Assembly: GCA_030142905.1 (NCBI GenBank)
Contig: JASJOG010000067.1
Span: forward strand, 1,240,001 to 1,304,000
Reading direction: 5' to 3'
DNA length: 64,000 nucleotides
Origin: Heliopora coerulea
Taxonomy: Eukaryota > Cnidaria > Anthozoa > Scleralcyonacea > Helioporidae
This document shows, piece after piece, positions 23,901 to 31,962 of the stretch (the first letter of the stretch is position 1; every line of letters starts with the position of its first letter). The position numbers and the translations under genes were made by a program. Under the pieces are notes generated by a model. The model was not told the DNA's origin, ran no database searches, and worked only from the letters and a program-made list of their open reading frames with translations.

Positions 23901-24994
23901 ATATAATCGCCCGAGCTAAGAAGACCACCCACAAAATGAAATCAAATTAAAACCCTGTCAATTGTTCGCAATTTCTCCAACTTTTTCCTCACTTATTCGA
24001 TTGGCTCATTATGAGCTACAGGTTTTTTTAGCTCACTGGAATATTTTGTGCGCCAAGGAATTTCCATTGAAGTACCTTATTCTGGCATTTAACTACCTTT
24101 TCTCTGCGTTGCATTGTCTCGGAATTGCACTAGCTTTAGCCAGTCATTGGATTCAAAGATAAATGAAGGATGCTGTCAATCGAACAGCCTCTGACAATGG
24201 AGGATTGCTGTTGTTAAATTAGGCTGAAAACTAAAAAGTTGTTTTCAAAATTCTTGATTTCATTTTATCATTCTTTCGCTTAGCTGGGTCAAAAGGCAAA
24301 GGTCTCGTTCAGCATCGTCTTCTGATAGCAATTCCAAATTTAAAAAGTCTGGTAATATCGAAAATTGTAAAGACGATGATAGCCCTTACGTAATTCCTTT
24401 GACTGTTTATGGAGCTAAAAGCATGGATAGTTGTGAAGAGTATGTTATTCCAAACTACAAAATGCAAACGGTGGATAAACAATACCAAGACAATGGTAAT
24501 ATTTCTTACATGTCTATATGTATATACATATGTGCTGTGCGTATGAGTACTTACGAATGTAGGTATGTATTTATGTGCATGTATGTATGTATGTGGGTAT
24601 ATGTATGTATGTATGTGTGTATATATGTTTGTGTAAATGTTTGTGTATATGTATGTTATTTTAATGTCATTAATGTTATTTGAAACGCTGTTTTCTACGA
24701 ATGTTGTATGTTATGTGGTCCAATGCTGTTTCGGTAAGGAATTTGAAATGATTTAGTTAGGAAGATGTAAGTTCGACGCGTTGGAACTTTATTTTAATGA
24801 AATACAACTCTTCTATTGCAGAAAAGGCTGGGAAGGAAGATAATGTAGCCACATCAAAGTCTGATCACCCATCAACATGTAGCCTGAAGAGCTCTCAAAA
24901 GTCATATGAGGAAGATCCATCAAATACTTACCAGCAGCTGATCCGAGAGCCGTACGAATATGTTTCACATTATCAGTCACTAAAGAAGTACTAA
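4167..24994 (+). CDS. Gene A: CED-1/Draper/MEGF10-like receptor (EMI, multiple EGF, TM, ITAM-like tail)
   Basis: Spliced model of 21 exons, 2853 nt, 950 aa: 4167-4273, 7005-7103, 8151-8254, 8430-8525, 9944-10199, 10712-10832, 12126-12262, 12567-12800, 13356-13535, 13831-13946, 15027-15096, 15266-15336, 15788-15916, 16230-16364, 17661-17789, 19523-19657, 20692-20826, 22168-22305, 23559-23634, 24284-24495, 24822-24994. All junctions are GT-AG, all phases agree and the frame is open to a TAA. Order: signal peptide (1 to about 22), EMI-like domain (about 28-105), about 16 EGF modules (106 to about 790), transmembrane helix (about 799-820), 127-residue tail. This is the architecture of CED-1, Draper and MEGF10/11, phagocytic receptors for apoptotic cells and debris; length is close to theirs. 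The ligand is unknown. The start ATG at 4167 gives a hydrophobic leader and matches the gene C start. Alternative splicing of the EGF exons is possible. Confidence 0.85.
4274..7004. other. Gene A intron 1 with repeats
   Basis: No coding exon was recognised. It holds a long inverted repeat (5131-5492) and, at about 4924-4952, a GACGAAGGGCCTTCGCTCGAAACG hammerhead-like core remnant (described under findings). Open frames near 4574-4913, 5990-6184 and 6420-6635 have no domain and lack splice-compatible context. Confidence 0.5.
5131..5492. repeat. Fold-back element, about 120-bp arms
   Basis: The left arm (from about 5131: GACAGTTATAAATTTCAAAC, then ATGCCATCTTCAGTTTACAA and GTGATGTTTGTAAGGCTT) returns in reverse complement at about 5370-5492. 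Each arm contains a CTGAAGAT..GGCA..TGCCGAAAC block, the hammerhead-like core seen at the ends of Penelope-like elements. It is probably a non-autonomous Penelope-derived inverted repeat. Confidence 0.7.
10440..10560 (+). repeat. Short tandem direct repeat in intron 5 of gene A
   Basis: An approximately 90-bp block containing AGTCTTCTCACACTACAGTA, TTTCACCTAGA and GGACACTCCTCAGAGG occurs at about 10378-10466 and again at about 10468-10555, with a further partial copy. It lies in the intron between exons 5 and 6 and has no coding potential. Confidence 0.55.
11241..11430. repeat. Fold-back element in gene A intron
   Basis: AAGCGATAGAAGAATAATAT followed by TTATTGAAC (from 11244) is matched in reverse complement at about 11381-11425. 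The inner parts contain ATCTCATCTTAACATCAT and its inverted partner GATGTTAAGATGACATCGAAATG. It looks like a short non-autonomous inverted repeat of the Penelope-derived kind also seen at 5131-5492. Confidence 0.6.
11690..12000. repeat. Cluster of TTTCACATGTGAAA-like palindromes
   Basis: Imperfect copies of the palindromic word TTTCAYATRTGAAA recur every 20-40 bases, separated by A/T-rich spacers. Related clusters lie at 10955-11170, 29570-29880, 29995-30270 and 31295-31750. It ends about 125 bases before gene A exon 7. Confidence 0.65.
12300..12450. repeat. TA/CATA microsatellite
   Basis: Alternating TATACATA, CATATG and long (TA)n runs fill the intron between gene A exons 7 and 8. No coding content. 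Confidence 0.9.
13045..13198. repeat. Fold-back MITE-like element
   Basis: AAAGGAAGAAACAAACTTCG and the following AATAATGCCATCTTGGTAAC..CTCAAGATATGAG at 13048-13110 are repeated in reverse complement at about 13138-13196. The arms are about 60 bases with few mismatches and the loop is about 30 bases. It is intronic to gene A. Confidence 0.7.
14000..14170. repeat. TTCG / CTTT simple repeats
   Basis: A (TTCG)n tract followed by CCTT/CTTT-rich pyrimidine repeats, in the intron after gene A exon 10. Open frames through it are repeat translation only. Confidence 0.85.
14290..14876 (+). mobile_element. 3' end of a non-LTR retrotransposon (LINE), decayed
   Basis: Broken frames read [22 protein letters not shown], then segments like [18 protein letters not shown] and [15 protein letters not shown]. 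This is the usual C-terminal end of a LINE ORF2 (FK.L.G..P.Y...; WN.LP..; FK..L..Y). It ends with an (AAAT)n tail at about 14850-14874. Stops and frameshifts show it is dead. Clade not assigned. It lies in the intron between gene A exons 10 and 11. Confidence 0.6.
15638..15770. repeat. CTTC/CTTT microsatellite
   Basis: Pyrimidine tetranucleotide repeat ending 18 bases before the acceptor of gene A exon 13; it may act as an extended polypyrimidine tract. Confidence 0.9.
15965..16035 (+). repeat. tRNA-derived SINE fragment
   Basis: Contains GCTAGAGCGTTTCACGGGTC and then AGAAGGTTGTGGGTTAGATC, matching the tRNA-like core of the SINE copies at 26820-27316. It is too degenerate and open-ended to be a tRNA gene. 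Confidence 0.5.
16365..17660. other. Gene A intron 14
   Basis: No exon recognised. It begins with an AAC/AAT-rich stretch (16375-16445) and contains three near-identical TTTCCTTTATAATTTCC units at about 16610-16660. The stretch near 16905-17050 has inverted AAGTGTAAGCATACCGACAT-like blocks. Confidence 0.45.
18892..19015. repeat. Fold-back element, family shared with 36125-36331 and 58725-58896
   Basis: GTTAAAAGGTTGGTAACTGC (18898) is inverted as GCAGTTATCAACCTTTTAAC (about 18968-18988). The right flank TTTATCACTGTCTACGC is the reverse complement of the left flank of the copy at 36125, so the three elements belong to one family. Confidence 0.7.
19195..19470. repeat. CATC/CACC-rich simple repeat before exon 16
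   Basis: Imperfect ATCC/ACCC tetranucleotide repeat ending in a CCACCGGCCGGAGGTCATG block about 75 bases before gene A exon 16. The same arrangement precedes the homologous gene C exon at 57646. Confidence 0.85.
20255..20610. repeat. GGAAG-rich purine tract with 20-bp tandem repeat
   Basis: Purine tetra/pentanucleotide repeats followed by about four exact copies of a 20-bp unit (GAATGAAGGAAAGATGGAAC) at 20513-20595. The open frames across it are repeat translation. It lies about 80 bases upstream of gene A exon 17. Confidence 0.9.
20827..22167. other. Gene A intron 17
   Basis: Starts with an (AATC)n microsatellite at 20870-20903. No exon recognised. 21840-22050 contains several inverted GGCACGG / CCGTGCC words. 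The rest is AT-rich without a visible signal. Confidence 0.45.
22306..23558. other. Gene A intron 18 with a roughly 550-bp interspersed repeat
   Basis: Most of it is a repeat copy (22650-23215) described separately, followed by a GAGTGAGTGAGT and GGATGGGT microsatellite at about 23370-23450. No exon recognised. Confidence 0.5.
22650..23215 (+). repeat. Interspersed repeat R1, copy 1
   Basis: Blocks shared with 47640-48175 include TGTATTGTTTGTAATTTAAA, TATACAACTGCCAAAACATT, AAATCCTCGGCTTGAAGCCAG, GTTGGCCAATGAGAAC and ACGACCAATCAG. A partial inverted copy is at 38935-39290. No coding potential was seen; it is probably a non-autonomous transposon. Confidence 0.65.
23559..24994 (+). other. Gene A exons 19-21: transmembrane helix and signalling tail
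   Basis: Exon 19 (76 nt) encodes [20 protein letters not shown] followed by CRKR, a single-pass helix with a basic stop-transfer. Exon 20 encodes a Ser-rich basic juxtamembrane region and two YVIP motifs (SPYVIPL and EEYVIPN). Exon 21 ends in [10 protein letters not shown] and YQSLKKY, giving YQQL (930-933) and YQSL (944-947) separated by ten residues, an ITAM-like pair. In Draper an ITAM recruits the Syk-family kinase Shark. YxxP motifs are known binding sites for Crk-type SH2 domains. No NPxY motif is present. Confidence 0.75.
24550..24660. repeat. ATGT microsatellite
   Basis: (ATGT)n repeat in the last intron of gene A. Confidence 0.9.
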
Positions 24995-26770
24995 ATAGCG
25001 TGTTAATGAGCTTAGGCTACATTCCGTTGGCGAAAATCACACTGGCGGATTGCTCGCTCTGCTGCTTTAACTAATCTGTACAGAATCTTCTTAGATCGTC
25101 ACGTTCCAGCAAAATAATGTCAGAGCTGGTTTGAAGACAGACGGCAGAGAATTTTACAGGGTTTTTAGCGATTAGGAACGGCCAGTTGTTCTATAAGGCA
25201 AACACTTGTTCTCTTCAAAATTATAGTCAATTAACTAAAGATGAATACAAATGAGGTCCCTGTTTTCATGGTGGCGACAACCGATCTGCATTTGTTACCG
25301 AATTGTTGGTAGGATAGGTTTCTATAATTCAAATTTTTACACCTATTCCAGTGTCTCTCTTCGAAAGTTTGTACCTCTAGAACTGTATCTCATACCAAGT
25401 GAAGTCTTGTCAATTGTTTTCAAGACCAATCGAAATTACAAATGAAAAACTAACGAATTTTCGCTAAAATTTGTGGATTTTATGACCTCTGCTGTCGCCA
25501 TCATTTTGTATCCACTTTCCTTGAATGACAGGGGATGAGATCCAGAATTCCAGTGACTGGGACATTCGTGAAACGGATCATAAACAAGAGGCTTGTCCAA
25601 AAAGGCTTACCAAATAGGGTTATGATTGCAGTGGAGAACAATAGCACCAACCAACTGAGAAAAAGGACATTTATCATGAATTGGGAGACATTTTTATACC
25701 ACTATTTCCTTTTTTAAATTAGCGTGCGTCACGTACGCTCGTCTGCTGTTCCGCCATTTCGGGAAAAGCGCAGAAACGGTAAGATAGACTTACCGATATC
25801 CATAGATATCGGTAAGTATCTATGGATATCTTACCGATATCCATAGATATCGGTAAGATGAACATCATGTTCGTTTTTCTTTGACGATAGCTCTGGTACA
25901 TTTTACATGTGAAGGTTATAAATCTATTTTTGAGTTATCTTAATTTATCAAAAATGTACAAGCATTGGAGAATGCTGTGCGACAACGTCAAGGGAAAACT
26001 TTCAGTCGCAAAAGGCTTAAAGATTATTTCCTTAACACTTTCTCGACTGACAACAAACTCTGCCATTTTACTTTCGCTCCCTTCAGACGATTTTAGTCGT
26101 CAAGGGAGTTCTTCATTCCGGTTAAGATAAACTTTCTATTCAGCATCACGCCAGCATGTGAACAGTTCCTTCCGCGGAGTTTTCTGGGTTATAAAGGCAT
26201 TGAAATTTGAAAACATAAAAGCTGTGTTGAAAGTGAACTGCACTCAAGAATAGTTGTTGCGTACATAAAGATGCTTCGACTATCTTCAGTAATTTTAGAA
26301 AGCATTCTTGTGCAAGTATCCCGGAATAAGGATAGACGGAGTGAACTGTTATCGTGGTATCTTGGCAGCTATTTCGACCATTTCCTTCAGAAATACAGTA
26401 GAGTACTTGGCAGTCTTTTCTGAGCATACGCAGCCAGAGTACGGGGAAGTAGTTGACATTTTTTTGGTGATTTAGCATGGTCCCTGCTTGGCAACCAAAA
26501 TGGCAGAATCGACATTAAGCATGGTGGAGTTCTAGCTGTCTTTACACCTTCATTCCATCGGAATAATCTTATCTTTAGAGGGAAATACGAAATTTTAACA
26601 AAAGAAGGATAATATCCTGATATAGAGAAATGGTATGATTGGACTGTATCTTTACAACAGCCGTCGGTACTCATTTAAAGAGGTAAACATTTAGACCATG
26701 AGAATCTAAGTACCAACACGTTCCATAAGGTGGGGAATAACCGCTATCACTTTCATCCCGGTTTCGAAAT
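24995..26770. other. 3' flank of gene A and intergenic DNA
   Basis: No exon recognised. It contains the palindrome at 25789-25858 and a sequence near 25985-26125 (AACACTTTCTCGACTGAC; TTTTAGTCGTCAAGGGAG) related to the 113-bp tandem repeat at 45080-45400. No canonical AATAAA was found close after the stop codon. Confidence 0.45.
25789..25858. repeat. Nested palindrome CTTACCGATATC...
   Basis: Two copies of a 28-bp near-perfect palindrome beginning CTTACCGATATCCATAG and ending ATCGGTAAG, separated by TATCTATGGATATC, so that the whole 70-bp block is also close to self-complementary. It could extrude as a cruciform. Confidence 0.75.
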
Positions 26771-26815
26771 ATCTGTTCCAATTTGGTACTCTGTATTAAG
26801 ATGATAGATGAATGA

Positions 26816-26965
26816 CCGTCAAGTCCTATACTCAGAAAAACGATTTCTGAGCCCCAGACTGAGATCGAACGCGCAACCTTCTGATGACCGGTGAGATGCT
26901 CTAACCATTGAGCTACCAAGAGTCAGATGGTGAGCTAAGGTGCAAGTTCGACATATAAGCGGAAA
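26816..26965 (-). repeat. tRNA-derived SINE, minus-strand copy
   Basis: On the minus strand the sequence reads TTGGTAGCTCAATGGTTAGAGC (A-box like), a loop with TCACCGGTCATCAGA, then GGTTGCGCGTTCGATCTC (B-box like), then the shared tail TCTGGGGCTCAGAAATCG. A 5' leader CCGCTTATATGTCGAACTTG is also shared with the plus copy. No intact cloverleaf end is present, so it is a SINE and not a tRNA gene. Confidence 0.65.
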
Positions 26966-27080
26966 CCCCCGTCTGGGGCTCAGAAATCGTTTTTCTGAGT
27001 ATAGGGCTTGACGATCTTTCATCTATCATCTTCAGATATTTCCAAGCTCTCGTACATCTAACATGTAAACTTCATCTATC
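26966..27080 (+). repeat. SINE 3' half, plus-strand copy
   Basis: GTCTGGGGCTCAGAAATCG, TTTTTCTGAGTATAGGGCTT and ATCATCTTCAGATATTT repeat the tail of the copy at 27098-27316. It abuts the minus-strand copy, forming an inverted junction. Confidence 0.6.
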
Positions 27081-27097
27081 ATTATCAATATATAGTG

Positions 27098-27316
27098 GCT
27101 TCCGCTTAGGTCGCACATATATGTCGAACTCGCACGTTGGCTCTCCATCTGAGTCTTGGTACCTCAATGGTTAGAGCGTCTCACTGGTCATTAGAAGGTT
27201 TCAGGTTTGATCCCCGTCTGAGGCTCAGAAATCGTTTTTCTGAGTACAGGGCTTGACGATCACTCATTTATCATCTTCAGATATTTATAAGCTCTCATAC
27301 ATCTAACATTTAATTT
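27098..27316 (+). repeat. tRNA-derived SINE, plus-strand copy
   Basis: Leader GGCTTCCGCTTAGGTCGCAC, tRNA-like core TGGTACCTCAATGGTTAGAG and AGGTTTCAGGTTTGATCCCC, then the tail TGAGGCTCAGAAATCG and ACATCTAACATTTAA. It is the fullest copy of the family in the window. Confidence 0.65.
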
Positions 27317-27399
27317 CCTTCATCTCTAGTTCATTTAGTATTCCATGAATAACGAATCCATACTGTCTATACTCTGAAGTGCTACTTCAAGTCAAACTA

Positions 27400-28291
27400 C
27401 AGTCGACTCCCGATAACTCGAACTTTCAAGGGAAATTGAAAAAGGTTCAAGTTATCGGGGGTTCGAGTTATCGGGAGCTGAGAACAAACTTCCGGAAATA
27501 AGGAAAAAATGGTGTTTACTGTTTTTCTATTCATACAGAGCAAATTTTAATCAATCTTAATTACAGTATAGAGAAGTCGAGTGAAATTGGAGCAATATAT
27601 TTGTTAATCATTACTGTATAAATCAGAACGTAACGTGAAACAAAAAAAAGCAAAGCAGCAGGAGAGATCCGTTCTGCAAACTTTGCAGGTCCAACGAGAA
27701 CGTGCTACTGCTACTGAGTTCATGAGATTTACATTTTCGAGAAATAGTCAGTTAATACGCCCTGACGCTTCTCGACTAATCTATTACGGTCTATTATTCT
27801 TGAAAGGTTTCTAAGGTTCGATTTGAAAGAATCGGTATCAACCTCCATAAACAAACTAAACGTCTGTAACACGTCAATGGCTTGGCACAAGGAGTAAGGC
27901 TTTATGAACATACAGTGCACTGTAATTAAGTGTATCCTAAATCAGAGAAACCTGAACTGGACTGACATGTTTGGTGTAGTATAAAAAGACTTCATAACAA
28001 ATTCAATGTTTAAAACTATGATACACTGTTTTGTTTTGTTTTGTCAGGTATTGACAGACATGGTTCGAGTTATCGAGGGTAAAATCATATAGAAAAGGAC
28101 CTTAAGGGAAACAATAATTGCTTCGAGTTAGCGGGAGGTTCGAGTTATCGAGGGTTCGAGTTACCGAGGGTTCGAGTTACCGAGGGTAAAATTACTGTAA
28201 ATGTTTTTCAAAAATCAAGGGGAAATCAATTTTGGTTCGAGTTAGCGCGAGGTTCGAGTTTGCGAGGGTTCTAGTTACCGGGAGTCGACTG
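27400..28291. mobile_element. Pogo/Tigger-like element, 892 bp, non-autonomous
   Basis: The ends are perfect inverted CAGTCGACTCCCG / CGGGAGTCGACTG, flanked on both sides by TA (27398-27399 and 28292-28293), the target duplication of Tc1/mariner-superfamily elements. Subterminal GGTTCGAGTTATCG(A/G)GGG words are repeated in both ends, mostly as direct copies near the right end. A minus-strand frame (27729-27920) ends LRNLSRIIDRNRLV..KRQGVLTDYF, resembling the C-terminal tail of Tigger/jerky-type transposases (..K.I.DFF). No DDE catalytic core remains. Confidence 0.75.
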
Positions 28292-28774
28292 TACGCACAT
28301 TGATGTCACATAAGTGTAAACGTCATGTAATCTAAAATCGTATATCTTTTCGAGTTTGGAACGCGCGAAAGTTAACAAATTAGAATGCAAAAATGGTCAT
28401 ATTGTCTTATCATACATAAGGTAGATTTCCATTAGGTGCTAAATGTCGCGCACGTGACTTTTTCCTATTATCTTTGGGACTCTCAAGTACAAACAAGTAG
28501 AAATCTATTGAATTTTAACAATATAACTGTCGCGCGCGCAACATTTTGTACCAAATAGAAATCTCGCCTTTAGGACCACTGGTAGCACACGAGTAATAGT
28601 TCATTATTTCAGTACCAAAAAATCTGAATTCAATATAGTATTTTCCAGCTAACCACGCTATTTGATTTCTTCCAGGCCCGGGGTCAATTGACACCACTAC
28701 CCCCCCCCCCCCCTCTCTCGTTGGTACTGCTTGAAACTCAAGAAAAATACGAGAAAGCTTATACAACCTGTAGC

Positions 28775-28870
28775 TGATATCTTCATAAATCAGTTGGCAG
28801 AGCACTGCATGATTATCGCCGGGTCTCAGGTTTGATTCCCGACCTTTGTCAAGCTGTTGTGTTTTTTGCA
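28775..28870 (+). repeat. tRNA-derived SINE of a second type
   Basis: AAATCAGTTGGCAGAGCACT (A-box like) is followed by GGTCTCAGGTTTGATTCCC (B-box like) about 33 bases later. A related A-box sequence is at 54008-54030. No cloverleaf with paired acceptor stem was found. Confidence 0.55.
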
Positions 28871-29071
28871 ACTGTTCCCGGTTGGGTCTTAAAATTTATG
28901 AATTTGTCACTCGAAAATTAACTTTCACCTCGTATAGACTCTGATCACAGCCCAATCTGGATTGTGAAACAATTCGCCCCTGACTAGTATACGAGTATTT
29001 TGACTTCAGCATATGGCGCAAATAAAGGGGAAAATGATGATACAAGTTTAGTGGTTTAGTCTTCTTTTTAG

Positions 29072-29516
29072 AGCCTGGCATGATATTTAAAACAGTGGCC
29101 AATACAGTATCATATCAAGAGGCAGTCACAAATTGCTTGTCAGATGGAAAACGACTTTGTAGCTCGAAGGAAATTTGCCAAGCTGGAACAACGCCACTTT
29201 GGGGTTTAATATGCTGGGATCGCTGGGTACCAGTTGTGGACTCCAGGAATGAATGGATAAACATTGGTAAAGAAGATCGTTCCTCCACTAGCGAAGATCA
29301 CAATCCTCCATTGTAAATCAAATCTAGGTTGGGAATTTTTTTTACCGGAGGCCTATACGTTCTGAAAAAACTTTTGCCATTTCAATTTTTAATTAGGTAG
29401 CCTCCATCCATCGTGTCGTCTTCGTGGTGCAGTTTTTGGGAAGCCATCGTGGGGATTGACCAACGAACGTATGAACCAGAAAGGAAGTCTGTTCTGCTGT
29501 GACATTAAACCTCAAG
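29072..29516 (+). CDS. Module D copy 1 (exons 29072-29266 and 29397-29516), family not recognised
   Basis: The two exons encode 105 residues with SYQEAVTNCLSDGKRLC, a SKEIC, a WVPVVDS..NEWINIG at the junction, then C..RG..FGKPSWG and a final FCCDI. About six cysteines are present. It shares exon sizes (195 and 120/123 nt), phases and these motifs with copy 2 at 44743-46223, including WG..., WVP(V/L)V, W(I)xIG and PSWG. I cannot name the domain. It lies N-terminal to the discoidin modules; no upstream start exon was found. The reading frame is open in this copy. Confidence 0.6.
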
Positions 29517-29569
29517 GTAGGACTTTTACTGAACTGTTGACTACAAAGCCACTCTTAGGCGTCTTCCCT

Positions 29570-30270
29570 TACAAAAATTTCATATGGCAATTCGCATGTG
29601 AAAAACATATGGAGTTGGAACATTTTCACTTATGAACTTTTCATTTCACAGTCCGTTTCCACAAATGAAATTCCGAATTCACATGTGAAGTGACACGGTT
29701 CAAGATTTCATATGTGAAATTTTGATATACGAAGCGTGTATTGAATATGTATATGAAATGGAAGATTCACGTATGGAAATTAATTTCTCATATGAAATTT
29801 TTTTTCACATGTGGAATCGGAAGATTTTCATAAATGAAGAGCTATTTTCGTATGTGAAACGGCTCGTGAAATTTTTGGAAGGCTTATTCTGGCTAACGTG
29901 AGACGATTTAGCAGGGGGATAATGAATGGGTTCAAAAAATGTTGGGACATAAGAACTAGTATATCTGACTTAGTACTTCGTCAATTCTTGCGGGTAAATT
30001 TACATAAATTTCACATGCTATTTCACATGTTAAAATAGTACTTCGTATGTGAAAATGTTTTAATTCCAAATATGAGATGAATATTTCAAATGTGAAATTT
30101 GTTTTCAGAAGTGTGAATGTACCATTTGGTATGTGAAATGCATGTTTCGTATACCATGTCATTTCACATATGAATTATTCATATGTGAAACGTTTCGTTT
30201 GCACATATGGAATTAAAATTTTATATGTGAAAGTGCTCTAATTGTATATGGTTTTAGCCATGTGAAATGA
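29570..30270. repeat. Two clusters of TTTCACATGTGAAA-like palindromes
   Basis: Clusters at 29570-29880 and 29995-30270 contain more than a dozen imperfect TTTCAYATRTGAAA words. They begin just after exon 2 of module D copy 1. Same repeat type as 11690-12000 and 31295-31750. Confidence 0.65.
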
Positions 30271-30379
30271 TACATGGACTTTACATAAAGGCCAAATAAA
30301 TCAACTTCGAAATTTTCCTGCAAGAACTTCATGGAAAACTTCGGTTAATAACCAATGGAGTTACCTTTGTTTTGGTAAC

Positions 30380-30730
30380 TAACCTATGCATATGTGTACA
30401 TGTATATATGTGTATAGGTATATATGTGTATATGTATATATGTGTATATGTATATTTGTGTATATGTATATCTGTATATGAATTTGTGTATATGCCGATA
30501 GGTTTATATGTATGTATGGATGGAAATATGTAAACATGCGTGCATGTGTATGTATGTATGAGTGTATGTATGCATGTATGTATGTATGTATGGGTGTATG
30601 TATGTCTGTATGTATGTATGTATGTGTGTATGAATGTCTATATGTATGTATGTTGTATGTATCTTGCATGTATGGGTATATGTGTGTGTATATGTATGTA
30701 TGGATGCATATATGCATTCATGTGATACAA
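30380..30730. repeat. TATG/ATGT microsatellite
   Basis: (TATATGTG)n grading into (ATGT)n. The long open frames crossing it on both strands (tyrosine/methionine/cysteine-valine or histidine/isoleucine/threonine repeats) are artefacts. Confidence 0.9.
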
Positions 30731-30932
30731 AAACTGGTAACTGGAGAGCGAATTTTTGTGAAAACGAGTCACTGGAAACTGAATTTTTGTGACCGGGGTT
30801 CACTCATTCCTATTACATTTTTAGCCATGGAAAATTTAGCAATAGTTGAGCCGGCCAGTCAGATTGCTTTATATTTGTCGCACAAAACCACAATTAAGCT
30901 CACCCATATAGTTTGTTTTTGGTCAATTCTAG

Positions 30933-31962
30933 ATTGTCCCGATCCAAGAGCTCTCGGCGTGGAAAATGGTCTAATTCAAGATTATCAACTCACTGCTTCC
31001 TCGGAGTATGGCAGCTGGCTGGTCGCGAGGAATGGCAGGCTCAACTTGAGATCGGCAAATGGCGTCGGAAAAGCTTCGTGGCGTCCTCTGAACGATGATC
31101 TCAATCCATGGCTTCAAGTGGACTTCATCAAAAACGTCACATTAACCGAAATAAATACTCAAGGACGAAAAGACGCACTTCAGTGGGCCAAAAACTACAC
31201 AATTTCTTACGGCTACGACGCAACCGACTTTCAGTTTTACCAAGAAAATGGACAGCTCAAGGTATTGACGTGAATTTGTTTTAGCTGAGCGTATTAGCTC
31301 TTATGAAAGTTTCACATGTCATTTCACAAGTGAAAAAACATATGGGATTGGAACATTTTCACTCATGAAATTTCCATTTCACATATGAAATGGAAGCGTT
31401 TTCACATATGAAATACCAAATGTACATGTGAAATGAACTTGGTTCAAACTTTCACAAGTGAAATCTTGGTGTACGAAACATGTATTTTACATATGAAATG
31501 GGAACGTTTTCACACATGAAATACCTAAATCACATGTGAGATGTCAAAATTTCACATGTGAAATTTAGGTGTTCGAAACCTGTAATGATATGGATATGAA
31601 AAATATATGAAAATGTATAAAACAGAAATACATAAAAAAGGAAAAATGAAATGGAACCTTCACTTATGAATATTAATTTCACGTAAGAATTTTTCATTTC
31701 ACATATAGAATAGAAACACATGAAACAAAATATTATTTTCATTCATGATTTGAAACTTTTATAAGGGACGACTTGGAATTCGTCTCATTTTGTTATGATG
31801 TTTTTTCTTCAAAACTAAAGGTATTTACTGGGAACACAGACAGAACGACCGTTGTGTGGCAAACATTCTAGCACGTCATTTTTACTCGCCTTGTTCGCGT
31901 TCACCCAAAAACCTGTCACGGCGCCTGCGCAATGCGGCTGGAGTTTCATGGCTGTTATGAAG
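30933..31962 (+). pseudogene. FA58C/discoidin domain 1, stop codon in second exon
   Basis: Exons 30933-31261 and 31821-31962. The first reads DCPDPRALGVENGLI, NPWLQVDFIKNVTLTEINTQ, NYTISYGYD and NGQLK. The second reads VFTGNTDRTTV and ends MRLEFHGCYE. Cysteines at both ends, LQVDF and the closing MR.E..GC fit the discoidin fold, whose members bind phospholipids or glycans. A TAG at 31869-31871 falls where other copies encode the (L)SPVIFAR segment. Boundaries and splice sites are intact, so the lesion is probably recent. Confidence 0.75.
31295..31750. repeat. TTTCACATGTGAAA-like palindrome cluster
   Basis: Dense array of imperfect TTTCACATRTGAAA words inside the intron that splits FA58C-1. 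Confidence 0.65.

Noticed and set aside
26816..27316. Possible tRNA genes (A-box and B-box present)
   Set aside because: No paired acceptor stem or intact anticodon arm, and the same long non-tRNA leader and tail occur in each copy: SINEs.
30379..31273. Long open frames on both strands (253 and 112 codons)
   Set aside because: The N-terminal half is ATGT microsatellite. Only the part from 30933, downstream of a splice acceptor, is a real discoidin exon.
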